A stretch of DNA of 64,000 bases from Corallococcus silvisoli (GTDB lineage: Bacteria; Myxococcota; Myxococcia; Myxococcales; Myxococcaceae): assembly GCF_009909145.1 (NCBI RefSeq), contig NZ_JAAAPJ010000013.1, positions 62,001 to 126,000 of the forward strand. Reading direction: 5' to 3'. Under the pieces are notes generated by a model. It did no database searches and was not told the DNA's origin. It saw only the letters and a program-made list of their open reading frames with translations. Shown in pieces: positions 25,836 to 33,674 of this stretch. The translations under genes and the position numbers were made by a program. Each line of letters opens with the position of its first letter. Positions within the stretch are counted from its first letter, which is position 1.

Positions 25836-26885
25836 ATGCACGGACACGCTTGGACATGGAGCGCGGTGGGGATGTTCCTCTTCGGGATGGGCGCGCTCAT
25901 CCCTCCTTCGGCGCAGGCTTGTGTCGCCCCCAACTGCAGGGTGGACGTCCGCTTCCCCCTCCCCGAGAAAGGCAAGACGGTGCCCGCGAACATCCCGGGC
26001 CTGGTGACCGTGCCTCCGCTGCTGGAGAGCGTGGATCCCACCACCGTCCGGCTGCGCCTCCTGGATGGGCCGGCCGTGCCCTCGACCGTCACGACGGGGG
26101 CCCACCAGACGCAGGTCCTGGTCCCGAACGCACCACTGGTTCCGGGCACCTGGTACCGCATCGAGGCGAAGGGCGTCTGCCAGTTCCAGGAGACCCGGAC
26201 CCAGTCCGCGACCTTCTTCACCGGACCCGCCCTCCCCCTGCCCACGACCGCCGGCACCCTGACGGCCGACCCGCCGACGAATGGGGCCTTCCCCCTGTAT
26301 GAGGATTCAAGCTGCGGCAGCAGGTGGGTGAGGGGCGATTCCACCACGCTGCGCTTCACACCATCGCCGGAGCTGGTGCCGTTCATGCCGTGGGTGCATT
26401 GGACGGTGGAGGTGGACGGCCAGCCGTGGTCCTACGCGAAGCACGGCGGGCTGACCTCCACGGGTGAGGACGACTCCGAGTCGTATCCCTACGAATACAA
26501 CCGGCGGCTGCTCTTGCTCTACACGGTCTGCGGCTATGCGGGCTGTGGGGCTTCCCACGAACAGCCACCCAACAGTGGCCTCGCGCCCGGATGGCACCGG
26601 GCTACGCTCACGGCGACGCTGGAGCAGGCGAGCCTCGCGCTTCCGCCGGTGAGCGTGGACTTCGAGCTGCCCCCCTGTGAGGCGCGGTTCGCGAACATGG
26701 GAGCTGGCGTGAGGGGCTGCGCGGATGGTGGGCCCGTGGACCCGCTCCCGCTCCCGCCCCCGCTCCCCGAGTCTGGGGACTCCAAGAAGGGCTGCTCCCA
26801 GACCGGGGGGGGCCTGACGGTGCTCGGCCTCCTCGCCACGGTCCGGCTCTGGCGCGGCCGGAGCTCGCGCCGCGCGAACGCCTGA
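25836..26885 (+). CDS. secreted Ig-like protein with MYXO-CTERM-like tail, paralogue 3
   Basis: 349 residues. Same layout as paralogue 2: signal peptide, CVAPNC, Ig-like domain (VPANIPGLVTVPPLLESVDP), PWVHWTVEVDGQPWSYAKH, a proline/serine linker (PLPLPPPLPESGDS), then GCSQTGGGLTVLGLLATV-RLWRGRSS (C320). The hydrophobic part is short for a membrane helix and interrupted by an Arg, as in paralogue 2, so sorting should be tested. The three genes probably share a transcript (40-bp spacers). Confidence 0.78.
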   Translation: MHGHAWTWSAVGMFLFGMGALIPPSAQACVAPNCRVDVRFPLPEKGKTVPANIPGLVTVPPLLESVDPTTVRLRLLDGPAVPSTVTTGAHQTQVLVPNAPLVPGTWYRIEAKGVCQFQETRTQSATFFTGPALPLPTTAGTLTADPPTNGAFPLYEDSSCGSRWVRGDSTTLRFTPSPELVPFMPWVHWTVEVDGQPWSYAKHGGLTSTGEDDSESYPYEYNRRLLLLYTVCGYAGCGASHEQPPNSGLAPGWHRATLTATLEQASLALPPVSVDFELPPCEARFANMGAGVRGCADGGPVDPLPLPPPLPESGDSKKGCSQTGGGLTVLGLLATVRLWRGRSSRRANA

Positions 26886-26901
26886 GCGGGAGGAGGAAGC
26901 G

Positions 26902-26973
26902 CTCCAGGGGCAGGGCTCGAACCTGCGTCCAGCCGGACTAGAGCCGACCGCTCTACCACTGAGCTACCCTGGA
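26902..26973 (-). tRNA. tRNA with anticodon CUA (reads UAG; putative amber suppressor)
   Basis: On the minus strand a complete 72-nt cloverleaf is present. The acceptor TCCAGGG pairs fully with CCCTGGA, the D arm is GCTC-AGTGGTA-GAGC, and the anticodon stem GTCGG/CCGGC (one G-T) holds loop CTCTAGT. The variable loop is TGGAC and the T arm is GCAGG-TTCGAGC-CCTGC, with G73. T8, A14, G18-G19, A21, T33, C48, T54-T55-C56 and A58 are all present. Positions 34-36 are CTA, the complement of UAG. CCA is not encoded. U1-A72 and G73 recall glutamine tRNA, but G2-C71 and G3-C70 are absent, so the amino acid is unknown. It lies 34 bp after a same-strand gene and may be processed from that transcript. Confidence 0.85.
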
Positions 26974-27007
26974 GCCCCGCCAGCATGGAAGGGCCGGGCC
27001 CCGGGCG

Positions 27008-28426
27008 TCAATCGCGGGCCTTGTCGTCCGCGTGGACGACCCGCACCGAACCCGCCGCGTCGCGCTCGACGCGCACGGCCGGCGCATCTTCAGGCAGGGG
27101 CTCCACGTCCTTGCCGGAGAACCACCCCGCCTTGCGCAGCATCGAGGCCAGCTCCGGGTGCGAGACGACGACGCCGTGCACCAGCTCCGGCGTCGGCTTG
27201 AAGGGCACGGCGCGGCGGCCGTGCCTCGGAAACGTCCAGTGCTTCGCCTCGGGGTCCACGCCATGCGCGCGGCACACCGCCACCACCTGGGCGCGGGTGC
27301 AGGACACCTTGCCGGAGAACACCTCCCACGGCGCCGGGAGCGCGGCCCACACGAGGGTGTCGGGCTCCAGTCCTCCGCCATCCGCGCGGTGCCATGCCGC
27401 CACGTCCGCGGCCATGAGGCGCATCACCTTGCCGAAGCACAGCTGCTCGGCGACGTCCGCCATGCCCAGCGCATGCACCAGCGCCAGCCACCCCTGCCGC
27501 GACGCGTTCCAGGCGCCCGCGAGCGCGTTCCAGGTGCTGGAGTCATCTCCGCGCGACACCACCATCGTGGCGCGGTTGAACTGGCTGCGCGCCCAGGTCC
27601 GCTCCAGCAGCCGCGCCAGCTCCCCGAGCACCGCCGTCCACGTCCCGAAGAGCGCCAGCCGGTCCGCGCCATCCAAATGCCGCACGATGTCCAGGTCCGG
27701 CATGACGTGGGCGATGGCGAGCCAGCCCTCGCGGCAGGGCGCGCGGAGGAAGCGCGTGAGCAGCATGCGGGCCACGTCGTCGAACGGCGCGTCCTGCGAT
27801 TGCGAGGTGAAGACGCTGCGGCGGTTGCAGCGGGCGGTGAAGTAGGCCACGAAGCACGCGGCCTCCCGCGAGGCGGCGAAGTCCGTCCAGCGGATGCGCG
27901 TGGCCAGGCTCGACTTCGCGATGCGCATCGCCTCGTACTTGCGCTGCTCCATCGCCAGCCGCTCCACCTTGCGCTCGAAGCGGCAGACGAAGCGGAACAG
28001 CTTGTTGTAGCGCCGCCGCGACACCTCCATGCCAGAGGCCTTGCGCTCCTTGCGCGACAGCCGGTCCTCCGAGAAGTCGCTCCGGCCGGGCGTCTTGTGG
28101 ATCTCCTCCGCCAGCTGGCGCACCAACACGCGCACCTTCTCCACGTCCGCGCACTCCGCCGGACTCAGCGCCCGGGCGGTCTGGAAGAGCTCCACCGCCT
28201 TGCGCACCTGCCGCTCCGGGGCGACGGGGCGGTCGAAGTCCTCGGCCATGGAGGTGAGCTCCTGGAGTCCCCGCCGCAGCGCGCCGCGTGCCGCGCGCTC
28301 CAGCACCGCGTGCTCCGCGAGGGAGAGGTCCTTCGCCAGTTGCAACACCAGGTCCGCCACGTCCTCCGGTCGGGGGCGCGCCTGGAGCGAGTCGAACAGG
28401 GCCTGGAGCACGGGCGTCGAATCCAT
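27008..28426 (-). CDS. large hypothetical protein upstream of the CUA tRNA
   Basis: 472 residues from the ATG at 28426 (a GTG at 28435 is possible). No signal or membrane segment. It is largely helical: a leading helical part (ADLVLQLAKDLSLAEHAVLE), a basic central segment (RLSRKERKASGMEVSRRRYN, KLFRFVCRFERKVERLAMEQ), a motif-like ACFVAYFTARCNRRSVFTSQ, and a conserved-looking C-terminal part (PAPWEVFSGKVSCTRAQVV; HGRRAVPFKPTPELVHGVVV). The basic middle could bind nucleic acid. No family recognised. The CUA tRNA follows in the same orientation after 34 bp, so they may share a transcript. Confidence 0.7.
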   Translation of the reverse strand: MDSTPVLQALFDSLQARPRPEDVADLVLQLAKDLSLAEHAVLERAARGALRRGLQELTSMAEDFDRPVAPERQVRKAVELFQTARALSPAECADVEKVRVLVRQLAEEIHKTPGRSDFSEDRLSRKERKASGMEVSRRRYNKLFRFVCRFERKVERLAMEQRKYEAMRIAKSSLATRIRWTDFAASREAACFVAYFTARCNRRSVFTSQSQDAPFDDVARMLLTRFLRAPCREGWLAIAHVMPDLDIVRHLDGADRLALFGTWTAVLGELARLLERTWARSQFNRATMVVSRGDDSSTWNALAGAWNASRQGWLALVHALGMADVAEQLCFGKVMRLMAADVAAWHRADGGGLEPDTLVWAALPAPWEVFSGKVSCTRAQVVAVCRAHGVDPEAKHWTFPRHGRRAVPFKPTPELVHGVVVSHPELASMLRKAGWFSGKDVEPLPEDAPAVRVERDAAGSVRVVHADDKARD

Positions 28427-28468
28427 GAGACCCACGATGATGCCAGCGGACGCCCTCCCTCGCGAAGG

Positions 28469-29971
28469 CTATGCCCGCCGCCAGAGGACGTCCCCGTCCG
28501 GACTCGCGACGGCATGACCGGCGCTCCCCACGGGCTCCTCCTTCCCGTCGCACAGGAAGTCGATGCTCGCGGCGTCCCGCGCGGGGACCTTCGCGAGGAA
28601 GCGCTCCCCCGACGCACCGCGTCCGACGATGACCCCGAACGTCGGCGTGCCCTCCCGCGCGTGGAACACCGTGTAGGTCTCCACGGTGCCAGGCCCGGTG
28701 TAGTCCTCCACGAAGGGGGGAATGGGCCCGCGCGCGGCGTCCGCCTCCGCCTGACAGTCGGATGAACAGGGGCGCGCCCCGGCGGGAAGCGGCTCCCGCG
28801 TGAGCACCAGGGCGTGGTTGTACGTCGCGAAGCCGCCGTTGCCGAAGAGCAGGCCATGGCGGCCCTGTTCGCGCAGCCGTTGCACCATGAGGACCACCGC
28901 GTGGCTCATGGGGTTGGCGATGGGGGCGCCTCCGAACGTCAAGCCGCCGAACACGGTGGCGGGCCTCTCCAACGGCCAGCCCAGCACGCGGCGCGCCATC
29001 TTCGGCACGCAGGGGAAGCAGCTGTAGAGCTCCACGTGGTCCAGCGCCTCGGGGGTCAGCCCGTTCAGCGTCAGCGCGCGGCGCAGGGTGACAGCCATGC
29101 TCGGTGAGCGCGCGTAGCCATCTCGCGCGAGGAAGTCCTCGGGCTCATGCGCGGCGGCCCCCCGCCCCACGTACACGAGGCGGCCTTCCGGCACGCCCCG
29201 CGCGAGCGCGTTCTCCAGGCTGGTGACGAGGAACCCCGCGCCCTGATTGACCGAGCTGTTCGCCACCATCCGCTTGAGGTACGGAAACGCGATGGGGCGG
29301 TTGGCCGCCGAGGGCGTGAGGATGTCCTCGACCGACGCGGGCTCGCGGAGCCACGCGCCTGGGTTGCCAGCCGCGACCTGGGAGAACCGCGCCCAGAGCT
29401 CCCCGCTCTCCCGCTGCGCCTCCGCCAGCGACAGCCCGTCCGCGGCGCGGCCGGCGTTCTCATAGAGGGGATAGACGTCGATCGGCGTCAGGAGTCCATA
29501 GCGCCGCCGGTAGGCCTCGCGAGCGTGGACGCCAATGGTGCTCGCGGCGTTGTGCGCGGAGGGCGCGTCGCCCGCGGACAGGGCCGCGCGCCGGGCCGCC
29601 GTGCGCAGCGCCTCGCCGCCCACGACCGCCGCGACCTGGATGTCTCCGGCGGCGATCCGGTTGGCGGCCTCGTCGAGCAGCCGCACCGGGCTGTCGCCGC
29701 TGGCCTCCGCCGTCTGCTCACGCAGGCGCGGACGGGCCCCCAGCCGCTCCGCCAGCGAGAGCGACAGCTCCCCCACCTGCCGGAACGAGAGCTGATCAAC
29801 GACGGCCAGCGAGTCGACCCGCGTCAGCCAGCCGCCGCCCGCGTCCGCGTCCGCTGCCCGGAGCGCGGCCTCCATCAGGCCTTGCGAGTCCAGCCCCCGC
29901 AGCGGGTCCTCGGAACGGTCGTTGACCTGCCCCACGCCCACGATGACGGGAATCCTGCTCGCGTCCTTCAT
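28469..29971 (-). CDS. thiolase-fold protein (acetyl-CoA acetyltransferase / SCP-x-like)
   Basis: 500 residues from the ATG at 29971. The start RIPVIVGVGQVNDRSEDP and later segments GDIQVAAVVGGEAL, NSSVNQGAGFLVTSLE, DHVELYSCFPCVPKMA and SHAVVLMVQRLREQG follow the thiolase/SCP-x pattern. The last about 90 residues form an extra domain (TVETYTVFHAREGTP). The exact catalytic Cys/His set of degradative thiolases is not obvious, so it may act as a lipid-carrier-type or acyl-transfer enzyme in fatty-acid or sterol-like metabolism. It follows no close partner gene. Confidence 0.8.
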   Translation of the reverse strand: MKDASRIPVIVGVGQVNDRSEDPLRGLDSQGLMEAALRAADADAGGGWLTRVDSLAVVDQLSFRQVGELSLSLAERLGARPRLREQTAEASGDSPVRLLDEAANRIAAGDIQVAAVVGGEALRTAARRAALSAGDAPSAHNAASTIGVHAREAYRRRYGLLTPIDVYPLYENAGRAADGLSLAEAQRESGELWARFSQVAAGNPGAWLREPASVEDILTPSAANRPIAFPYLKRMVANSSVNQGAGFLVTSLENALARGVPEGRLVYVGRGAAAHEPEDFLARDGYARSPSMAVTLRRALTLNGLTPEALDHVELYSCFPCVPKMARRVLGWPLERPATVFGGLTFGGAPIANPMSHAVVLMVQRLREQGRHGLLFGNGGFATYNHALVLTREPLPAGARPCSSDCQAEADAARGPIPPFVEDYTGPGTVETYTVFHAREGTPTFGVIVGRGASGERFLAKVPARDAASIDFLCDGKEEPVGSAGHAVASPDGDVLWRRA

Positions 29972-30068
29972 GCCTCGGCTCCTTGTCCGCCCTGCCCTGC
30001 TCCCACGGCGGGGCCGCCCGGTCAATGCCGGCGCGGCATGTCAGCGAGGCGGGACGCGGGAGTCCTCT

Positions 30069-30103
30069 CCACCCAGGGCGCGAATGACAGACGCCCTGGG
30101 TGG
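30069..30103. terminator. strong hairpin between two minus-strand genes
   Basis: CCACCCAGGGCG (30069-30080) and CGCCCTGGGTGG (30092-30103) are perfect complements, a 12-bp stem with an 11-nt loop, 8 bp after the stop of the lipoprotein gene above. A likely terminator for that gene. Confidence 0.6.
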
Positions 30104-30111
30104 GGCCAGGG

Positions 30112-30519
30112 TCAGATCCTGGACCAGGTGGAGGAGGTCCCGCTGAAGTACTCCGTCATCGAGGAGCCGTCCGAGGTGACGACGATGCTGACCGGCACCC
30201 AGACGACGGAGCCGCCAGAGCAGATGCCACACTCGCCCGAGAAGGTATTGGCGCCCGTCTTGACGAGCCCTCGGAAGCTCTGTGACCCCACGGACCAGCA
30301 AGGGAAGCCCGAGGCGACGACCGACATATAGCCGTTGCCGCTCGCATCGATGGTCTGCACCCAGCCCCCATTCCACCAACTCCCAATGACCGAGTCTCCC
30401 GGCGTCAACACCGCCTGCTGCGTGCTCGCGATGTCTGGATTTTCAGACTCGACCCCAGGCCCGCCGCAGGCCAGGGCAAGGAAAGAGACCAGGGCAACGA
30501 CAACGCTCGACGGCTTCAT
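30112..30519 (-). CDS. small lipoprotein
   Basis: 135 residues. The ATG at 30519 has GGGAG 7 bp upstream; lipobox LALAC (C18). The mature protein is short and beta-rich, with GDSVIGSWWNGGWVQTIDAS near the start, and has three cysteines (PCWS, GECGIC). No family recognised. Codon use is somewhat less GC-rich than in the neighbours. Confidence 0.72.
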   Translation of the reverse strand: MKPSSVVVALVSFLALACGGPGVESENPDIASTQQAVLTPGDSVIGSWWNGGWVQTIDASGNGYMSVVASGFPCWSVGSQSFRGLVKTGANTFSGECGICSGGSVVWVPVSIVVTSDGSSMTEYFSGTSSTWSRI

Positions 30520-30543
30520 TCTTGAACTCCCCCAATGGGCGAC

Positions 30544-30660
30544 AGTCATTCAACCCATACCCAAACACATACGCCAACCACCAAAACATCCCAAGTACAA
30601 CCTTCCTCCGCACCCCAGAGCCCTCAAACTCCCCTTCAAGACGCAACTATTGACCCGCCG
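30544..30660 (+). other. G-poor, C/A-rich intergenic stretch
   Basis: In about 117 bp the + strand is almost free of G while C and A dominate, unlike the surrounding 70% GC DNA. No open frame of note. A + strand RNA over it would be a C-over-G bubble, the composition favoured at Rho loading sites; on the minus strand it lies just upstream of the small lipoprotein gene. Function is not shown. Confidence 0.5.
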
Positions 30661-30714
30661 GACACAGAGGCTTGCCTTGACCGACCTGCCCCCCGCTCGG
30701 GCCCCACCGGCCCG

Positions 30715-30757
30715 TATTACCCGGGTACAATTGACACCTAATTTGATCCGGGTAATA
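30715..30757 (+). promoter_or_regulatory. promoter overlapped by two palindromic operators
   Basis: TTGACA (30731-30736) and TAATAT (30753-30758) are 16 bp apart, a near-consensus sigma-A promoter ending about 30 bp before the start at 30788. TACCCGGGTA (30718-30727) is a perfect palindrome just upstream, and a related copy with core CCGGGTAAT (30748-30756) overlaps the spacer and -10. TATTACCCGG (30715-30724) and CCGGGTAATA (30748-30757) are exact inverted copies. A repressor dimer pair would block this promoter. No regulator gene is adjacent. Confidence 0.6.
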
Positions 30758-30787
30758 TTCCACACACACTTCTCTCCGGATGCCACC

Positions 30788-31381
30788 ATGCCTTCCCCTT
30801 CCGCCACCTGGACCGCCTTCGCCGGACAGCGCCTGATTGCCTCCGGGTCGCCCGCGGAGGTCGTCACCGCCGCCCGGCGTGCGCTCGATGCGGGCACCAC
30901 TGAAGCCCTGCTGCTGTTCGACGACGCGACCGGGCGGACGGTGGACTTCCACCTGCGTGGCTCGCTGGAGGACGTGCTCGCGCGTCTGCGACCCACCCCG
31001 GACCCGGCGGCGGATGCCACCGAACCCCGGGGGCCCGGCCGCCCGAAGCTGGGCGTGGTGGCGCGTGAGGTGACGCTGCTGCCCCGGCACTGGGAGTGGC
31101 TGTCCCAGCAGCCCGGCGGCGCCTCCGTGGCGCTGCGCAAGCTGGTGGAGGCCGCCCGCGCCAACAGCGGTGACGCCGACCGCGTCCGGCAGGCCCAGGC
31201 CGCCACCGACCGCTTCATGACCACGATGGCTGGCAACGCCCCGGGCTACGAAGAGGCCGCCCGCGCGCTCTACGCGAGCGACCGCACCCGCTTCAACAAG
31301 TGGACCCGAGCGTGGCCGGATGACATCCGCGACTGCGCCCGCCGGCTCGCGGCCCCTGTCTTCGCGAAGGAGGCCCCTTGA
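30788..31381 (+). CDS. DUF2239 family protein
   Basis: 197 residues from the ATG at 30788. The start (TWTAFAGQRLIASGSPAEV), the mid part (LLFDDATGRTVDFHLRGS), GRPKLGVVAREVTLLPRHWEWL and the C-terminal RFMTTMAGNAPGYEEAARAL match the DUF2239 family. Function is not established. Its stop overlaps the next start as TTGA, so it is translationally coupled to an MDR oxidoreductase. Both should be under the operator-bearing promoter just upstream. Confidence 0.85.
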   Translation: MPSPSATWTAFAGQRLIASGSPAEVVTAARRALDAGTTEALLLFDDATGRTVDFHLRGSLEDVLARLRPTPDPAADATEPRGPGRPKLGVVAREVTLLPRHWEWLSQQPGGASVALRKLVEAARANSGDADRVRQAQAATDRFMTTMAGNAPGYEEAARALYASDRTRFNKWTRAWPDDIRDCARRLAAPVFAKEAP

Positions 31382-32403
31382 GTACGCCCATCAACCGCCA
31401 GTGGGTGCTGAAGGCCCGTCCCCTCGACGAGGTGTCCGACGCCTGCTTCGAATGGCGCCACGCGCCCGTGCCCACTCCGGGTCCCGGAGAGGCGCTCGTG
31501 CGCGTCGTCTGGCTCTCCATCGAGCCCACGCAGCGCACCTGGCTCAATCCGCGCGCGACGTACATCCCACCCGTCGCGCTCGGCGAGGTGATGCGCGGGG
31601 TGGGCGTCGGGCAGGTCATCGCCTCTCGTTCGGAGCGGCTGTGCGTGGGCGACTGGGTGACGGGCATGACGGGCTGGCAGGACTACGCCCTGGCGAAGGA
31701 CGCGGGCCTCTTCGGCTTCAACCCCGTGCCGGACGGCATCGACCCGAAGGCGATGCTGAACCTCTACGGCGCCAGTGGGCTGACGGCGTACTTCGGCATG
31801 ACGGACGTGGGCCGCGCCGCGCCGGGCGAGACCGTCCTCGTGTCCGGCGCCGCGGGCAGCGTGGGCTCCCTCGCCGGGCAGGTCGCACGGCTCCGCGGCT
31901 GCCGCGTCATCGGCATCGCGGGCGGGGCGCACAAGGCCGACTGGGTCACTCGGACCGCCGGGTTCGACGCCTGCATCGACTACAAGTCCGAGGACGTCCG
32001 GGCGCGCCTCCAGACGCTGGCCCCCAGGGGCGTGGACGTCTTCTTCGACAACGTGGGCGGGCCGGTGCTGGAGGCGGCGCTGGACCACCTCGCCCGGGGC
32101 GCGAGGGTGGTGCTCTGCGGCGCGGTCTCCTCCGGCTACAAGGACCACGACTACGGCGCCACGCCGCGCAACTACATGCAGCTGGGCTTCAAGCGGGCGC
32201 GGATGGAGGGCTTCATCTTCCTCGACTACGTGTCTCGCTTTCCGGAGGCCTTCCGCGAGCTGTCCGCCTGGGCCGCCGGGGGAAGGCTCGTCCACGCGGA
32301 GTCCATCGCGGAGGGGTTGGAACACGCGCCGTCCGCCCTGCGCGGCCTGTTCGAGGGCAGGAACCTGGGCAAGCAGCTGGTCCGCGTCACCGGCGCCCCC
32401 TGA
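31378..32403 (+). CDS. NADP-dependent MDR oxidoreductase (quinone/enone reductase-like)
   Basis: 341 residues from a TTG at 31378 overlapping the DUF2239 stop. It matches the zinc-free leukotriene-B4-dehydrogenase-like branch: WLSIEPTQRTWLN, RGVGVGQVIASRS, the nucleotide-binding VLVSGAAGSVGSLAGQVAR, and NYMQLGFKRARMEGF with VFFDNVGGPVLEAALDHL. It should reduce activated double bonds with NADPH in the cytosol. Linkage to DUF2239 suggests joint induction, perhaps by an electrophile; this is inference. Confidence 0.9.
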   Translation: MSTPINRQWVLKARPLDEVSDACFEWRHAPVPTPGPGEALVRVVWLSIEPTQRTWLNPRATYIPPVALGEVMRGVGVGQVIASRSERLCVGDWVTGMTGWQDYALAKDAGLFGFNPVPDGIDPKAMLNLYGASGLTAYFGMTDVGRAAPGETVLVSGAAGSVGSLAGQVARLRGCRVIGIAGGAHKADWVTRTAGFDACIDYKSEDVRARLQTLAPRGVDVFFDNVGGPVLEAALDHLARGARVVLCGAVSSGYKDHDYGATPRNYMQLGFKRARMEGFIFLDYVSRFPEAFRELSAWAAGGRLVHAESIAEGLEHAPSALRGLFEGRNLGKQLVRVTGAP

Positions 32404-32430
32404 GCTCCTCCACGACCGGCGCCCCTCGAA

Positions 32431-33234
32431 TCACGCCGCTGTGGCTTCGTCTTCCGCAATGGGGGTGTCCACGCCCTCCAGGCCCTCGCGGCGCTGGTCC
32501 ATTCGCGCCTGCAGGGCCTTGACGATCTGCACGCAGGCGAGCGCGGTGCCCGCGGAACAGAGCGACATGAAGATGGCGAACACCAGGCTGGCGGATGAAG
32601 GCACACCCTCGACGGTGCCCATCTTGCGGACCACCCGCTGGTCCACCTGCTCCAGGACCCGGGCCAGGAGGTTCGCCCCCCACCACAGGGAGAGCGGGAG
32701 CGACGCGGCGAAGTGGGCGCCCCCCGCCTTCTCCGCGATGTCCTTCATGAGCTGGTAGGGCTTCACCCAGTTGAGCAGGGGAATCAGCCACATCCAGACC
32801 GCCATGGCGGGGGTCGTCTCCAGGTCCGCCCCCTGGGCCTTGAGCTGACGGACGACCCGGTGGACCCACATCAAGAAACCGACCTGGGCGGCGAGGGCGA
32901 AGAGCAGCGACAGGTACGTCACGCCATCCACGAGGGGCCCCGGGACCCGACCTGACTCCTCCAACGCGATGAAGACCCAGAAGAAGAGGGGGACCTTCAG
33001 CAAGGAGACCCCGGCGGCGACCTCCAGCAGGCGGAGGGTCCACCGCGCGCGGGCGCGGGAGTCCGGCACCGCCAGCACCGACAGCCGCACGCAGTCACGG
33101 CATTGGCCTCCGTCGTGCTCGCACCAAGAACAGACATACCTTCCGCAGCGCTCACAGGTGCGCACCGCCTCCCGGGCGGGATGGCGTGGGCATCTAGGCT
33201 GGGACTCAACTTCCCCCTCGACAGCACTGAGCAT
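32431..33234 (-). CDS. DUF4328-type membrane protein with N-terminal zinc finger
   Basis: 267 residues. The N-terminus has a B-box-like cysteine/histidine cluster (CPRHPAREAVRTCERCGRYV, CSWCEHDGGQC-RDC). About five membrane helices follow, with the DUF4328 signature WMWLIPLLNWVKPYQLMKDI and SLWWGANLLARVLEQVDQRV. It ends in an acidic tail. Function unknown. Many myxobacterial genomes carry such zinc-finger plus DUF4328 fusions. Confidence 0.8.
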   Translation of the reverse strand: MLSAVEGEVESQPRCPRHPAREAVRTCERCGRYVCSWCEHDGGQCRDCVRLSVLAVPDSRARARWTLRLLEVAAGVSLLKVPLFFWVFIALEESGRVPGPLVDGVTYLSLLFALAAQVGFLMWVHRVVRQLKAQGADLETTPAMAVWMWLIPLLNWVKPYQLMKDIAEKAGGAHFAASLPLSLWWGANLLARVLEQVDQRVVRKMGTVEGVPSSASLVFAIFMSLCSAGTALACVQIVKALQARMDQRREGLEGVDTPIAEDEATAA

Positions 33235-33276
33235 GATGAAAGTGATTACGACGCTTCTTCAACCCTGAGTCAACCC

Positions 33277-33587
33277 AGGCCCGAGCCGCTGCGCTTCTTC
33301 CGGGTAGGCAGTGGCTGGATGTACCTCTTCCGCCTGGAACCCGGCACCGCCACACCGGCGAGGTAACTGGCCCGGGCACGTATGTGTATGAGCCGCCCGG
33401 CAGCGAGGACAGCTGGCAGGCCGTGGGCGACGAGCCCGTGGTCCTGCTCGTCACCGTGAAGGGCGCCATCGAATCCCTGGACGACCGCGGGCAGGTGCTC
33501 CGCGGCGTGACGACCGCGAACCGGCTGGAGACGGACCGCCGCTGGTGCCAGGAGCACGGCTCGGAGCTCCTCGCCACCCTCGAATAG
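33277..33587 (+). pseudogene. degraded cupin (2,4'-dihydroxyacetophenone dioxygenase-like)
   Basis: A first frame reads SGWMYLFRLEPGT and is lost after 33345. A different frame then reads RHTGEVTGPGTYVYEPPGSE and runs to the stop at 33587 (SDE-like C-terminus ...TDRRWCQEHGSELLATLE). This fits a cupin of the ChrR/dihydroxyacetophenone type (GEWTxxVRFxPG-RHxHxGEV-...-PGTYVYEPPG) with one frameshift and a missing segment after GEV. The beginning of the protein is also missing. It is probably not functional. Confidence 0.55.
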
Positions 33588-33674
33588 CCCGACGGAAACG
33601 AGGTTGTCGTGGCCCTGGGCCCCTGGCACAAGGTACGGATCCGCCCATCGCTCCCAACGAAGGAAGGCTCACCC

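Noticed and set aside
24620..26386. 588-codon minus-strand frame across the tandem paralogues
   Set aside because: Antisense to genes with signal peptides and conserved domains; the frame is open because of high GC.
26902..26973. Genome-wide recoding of UAG
   Set aside because: About a dozen genes in the window, including ahcY and katA, use TAG as stop, and their proteins end at the family's normal length.
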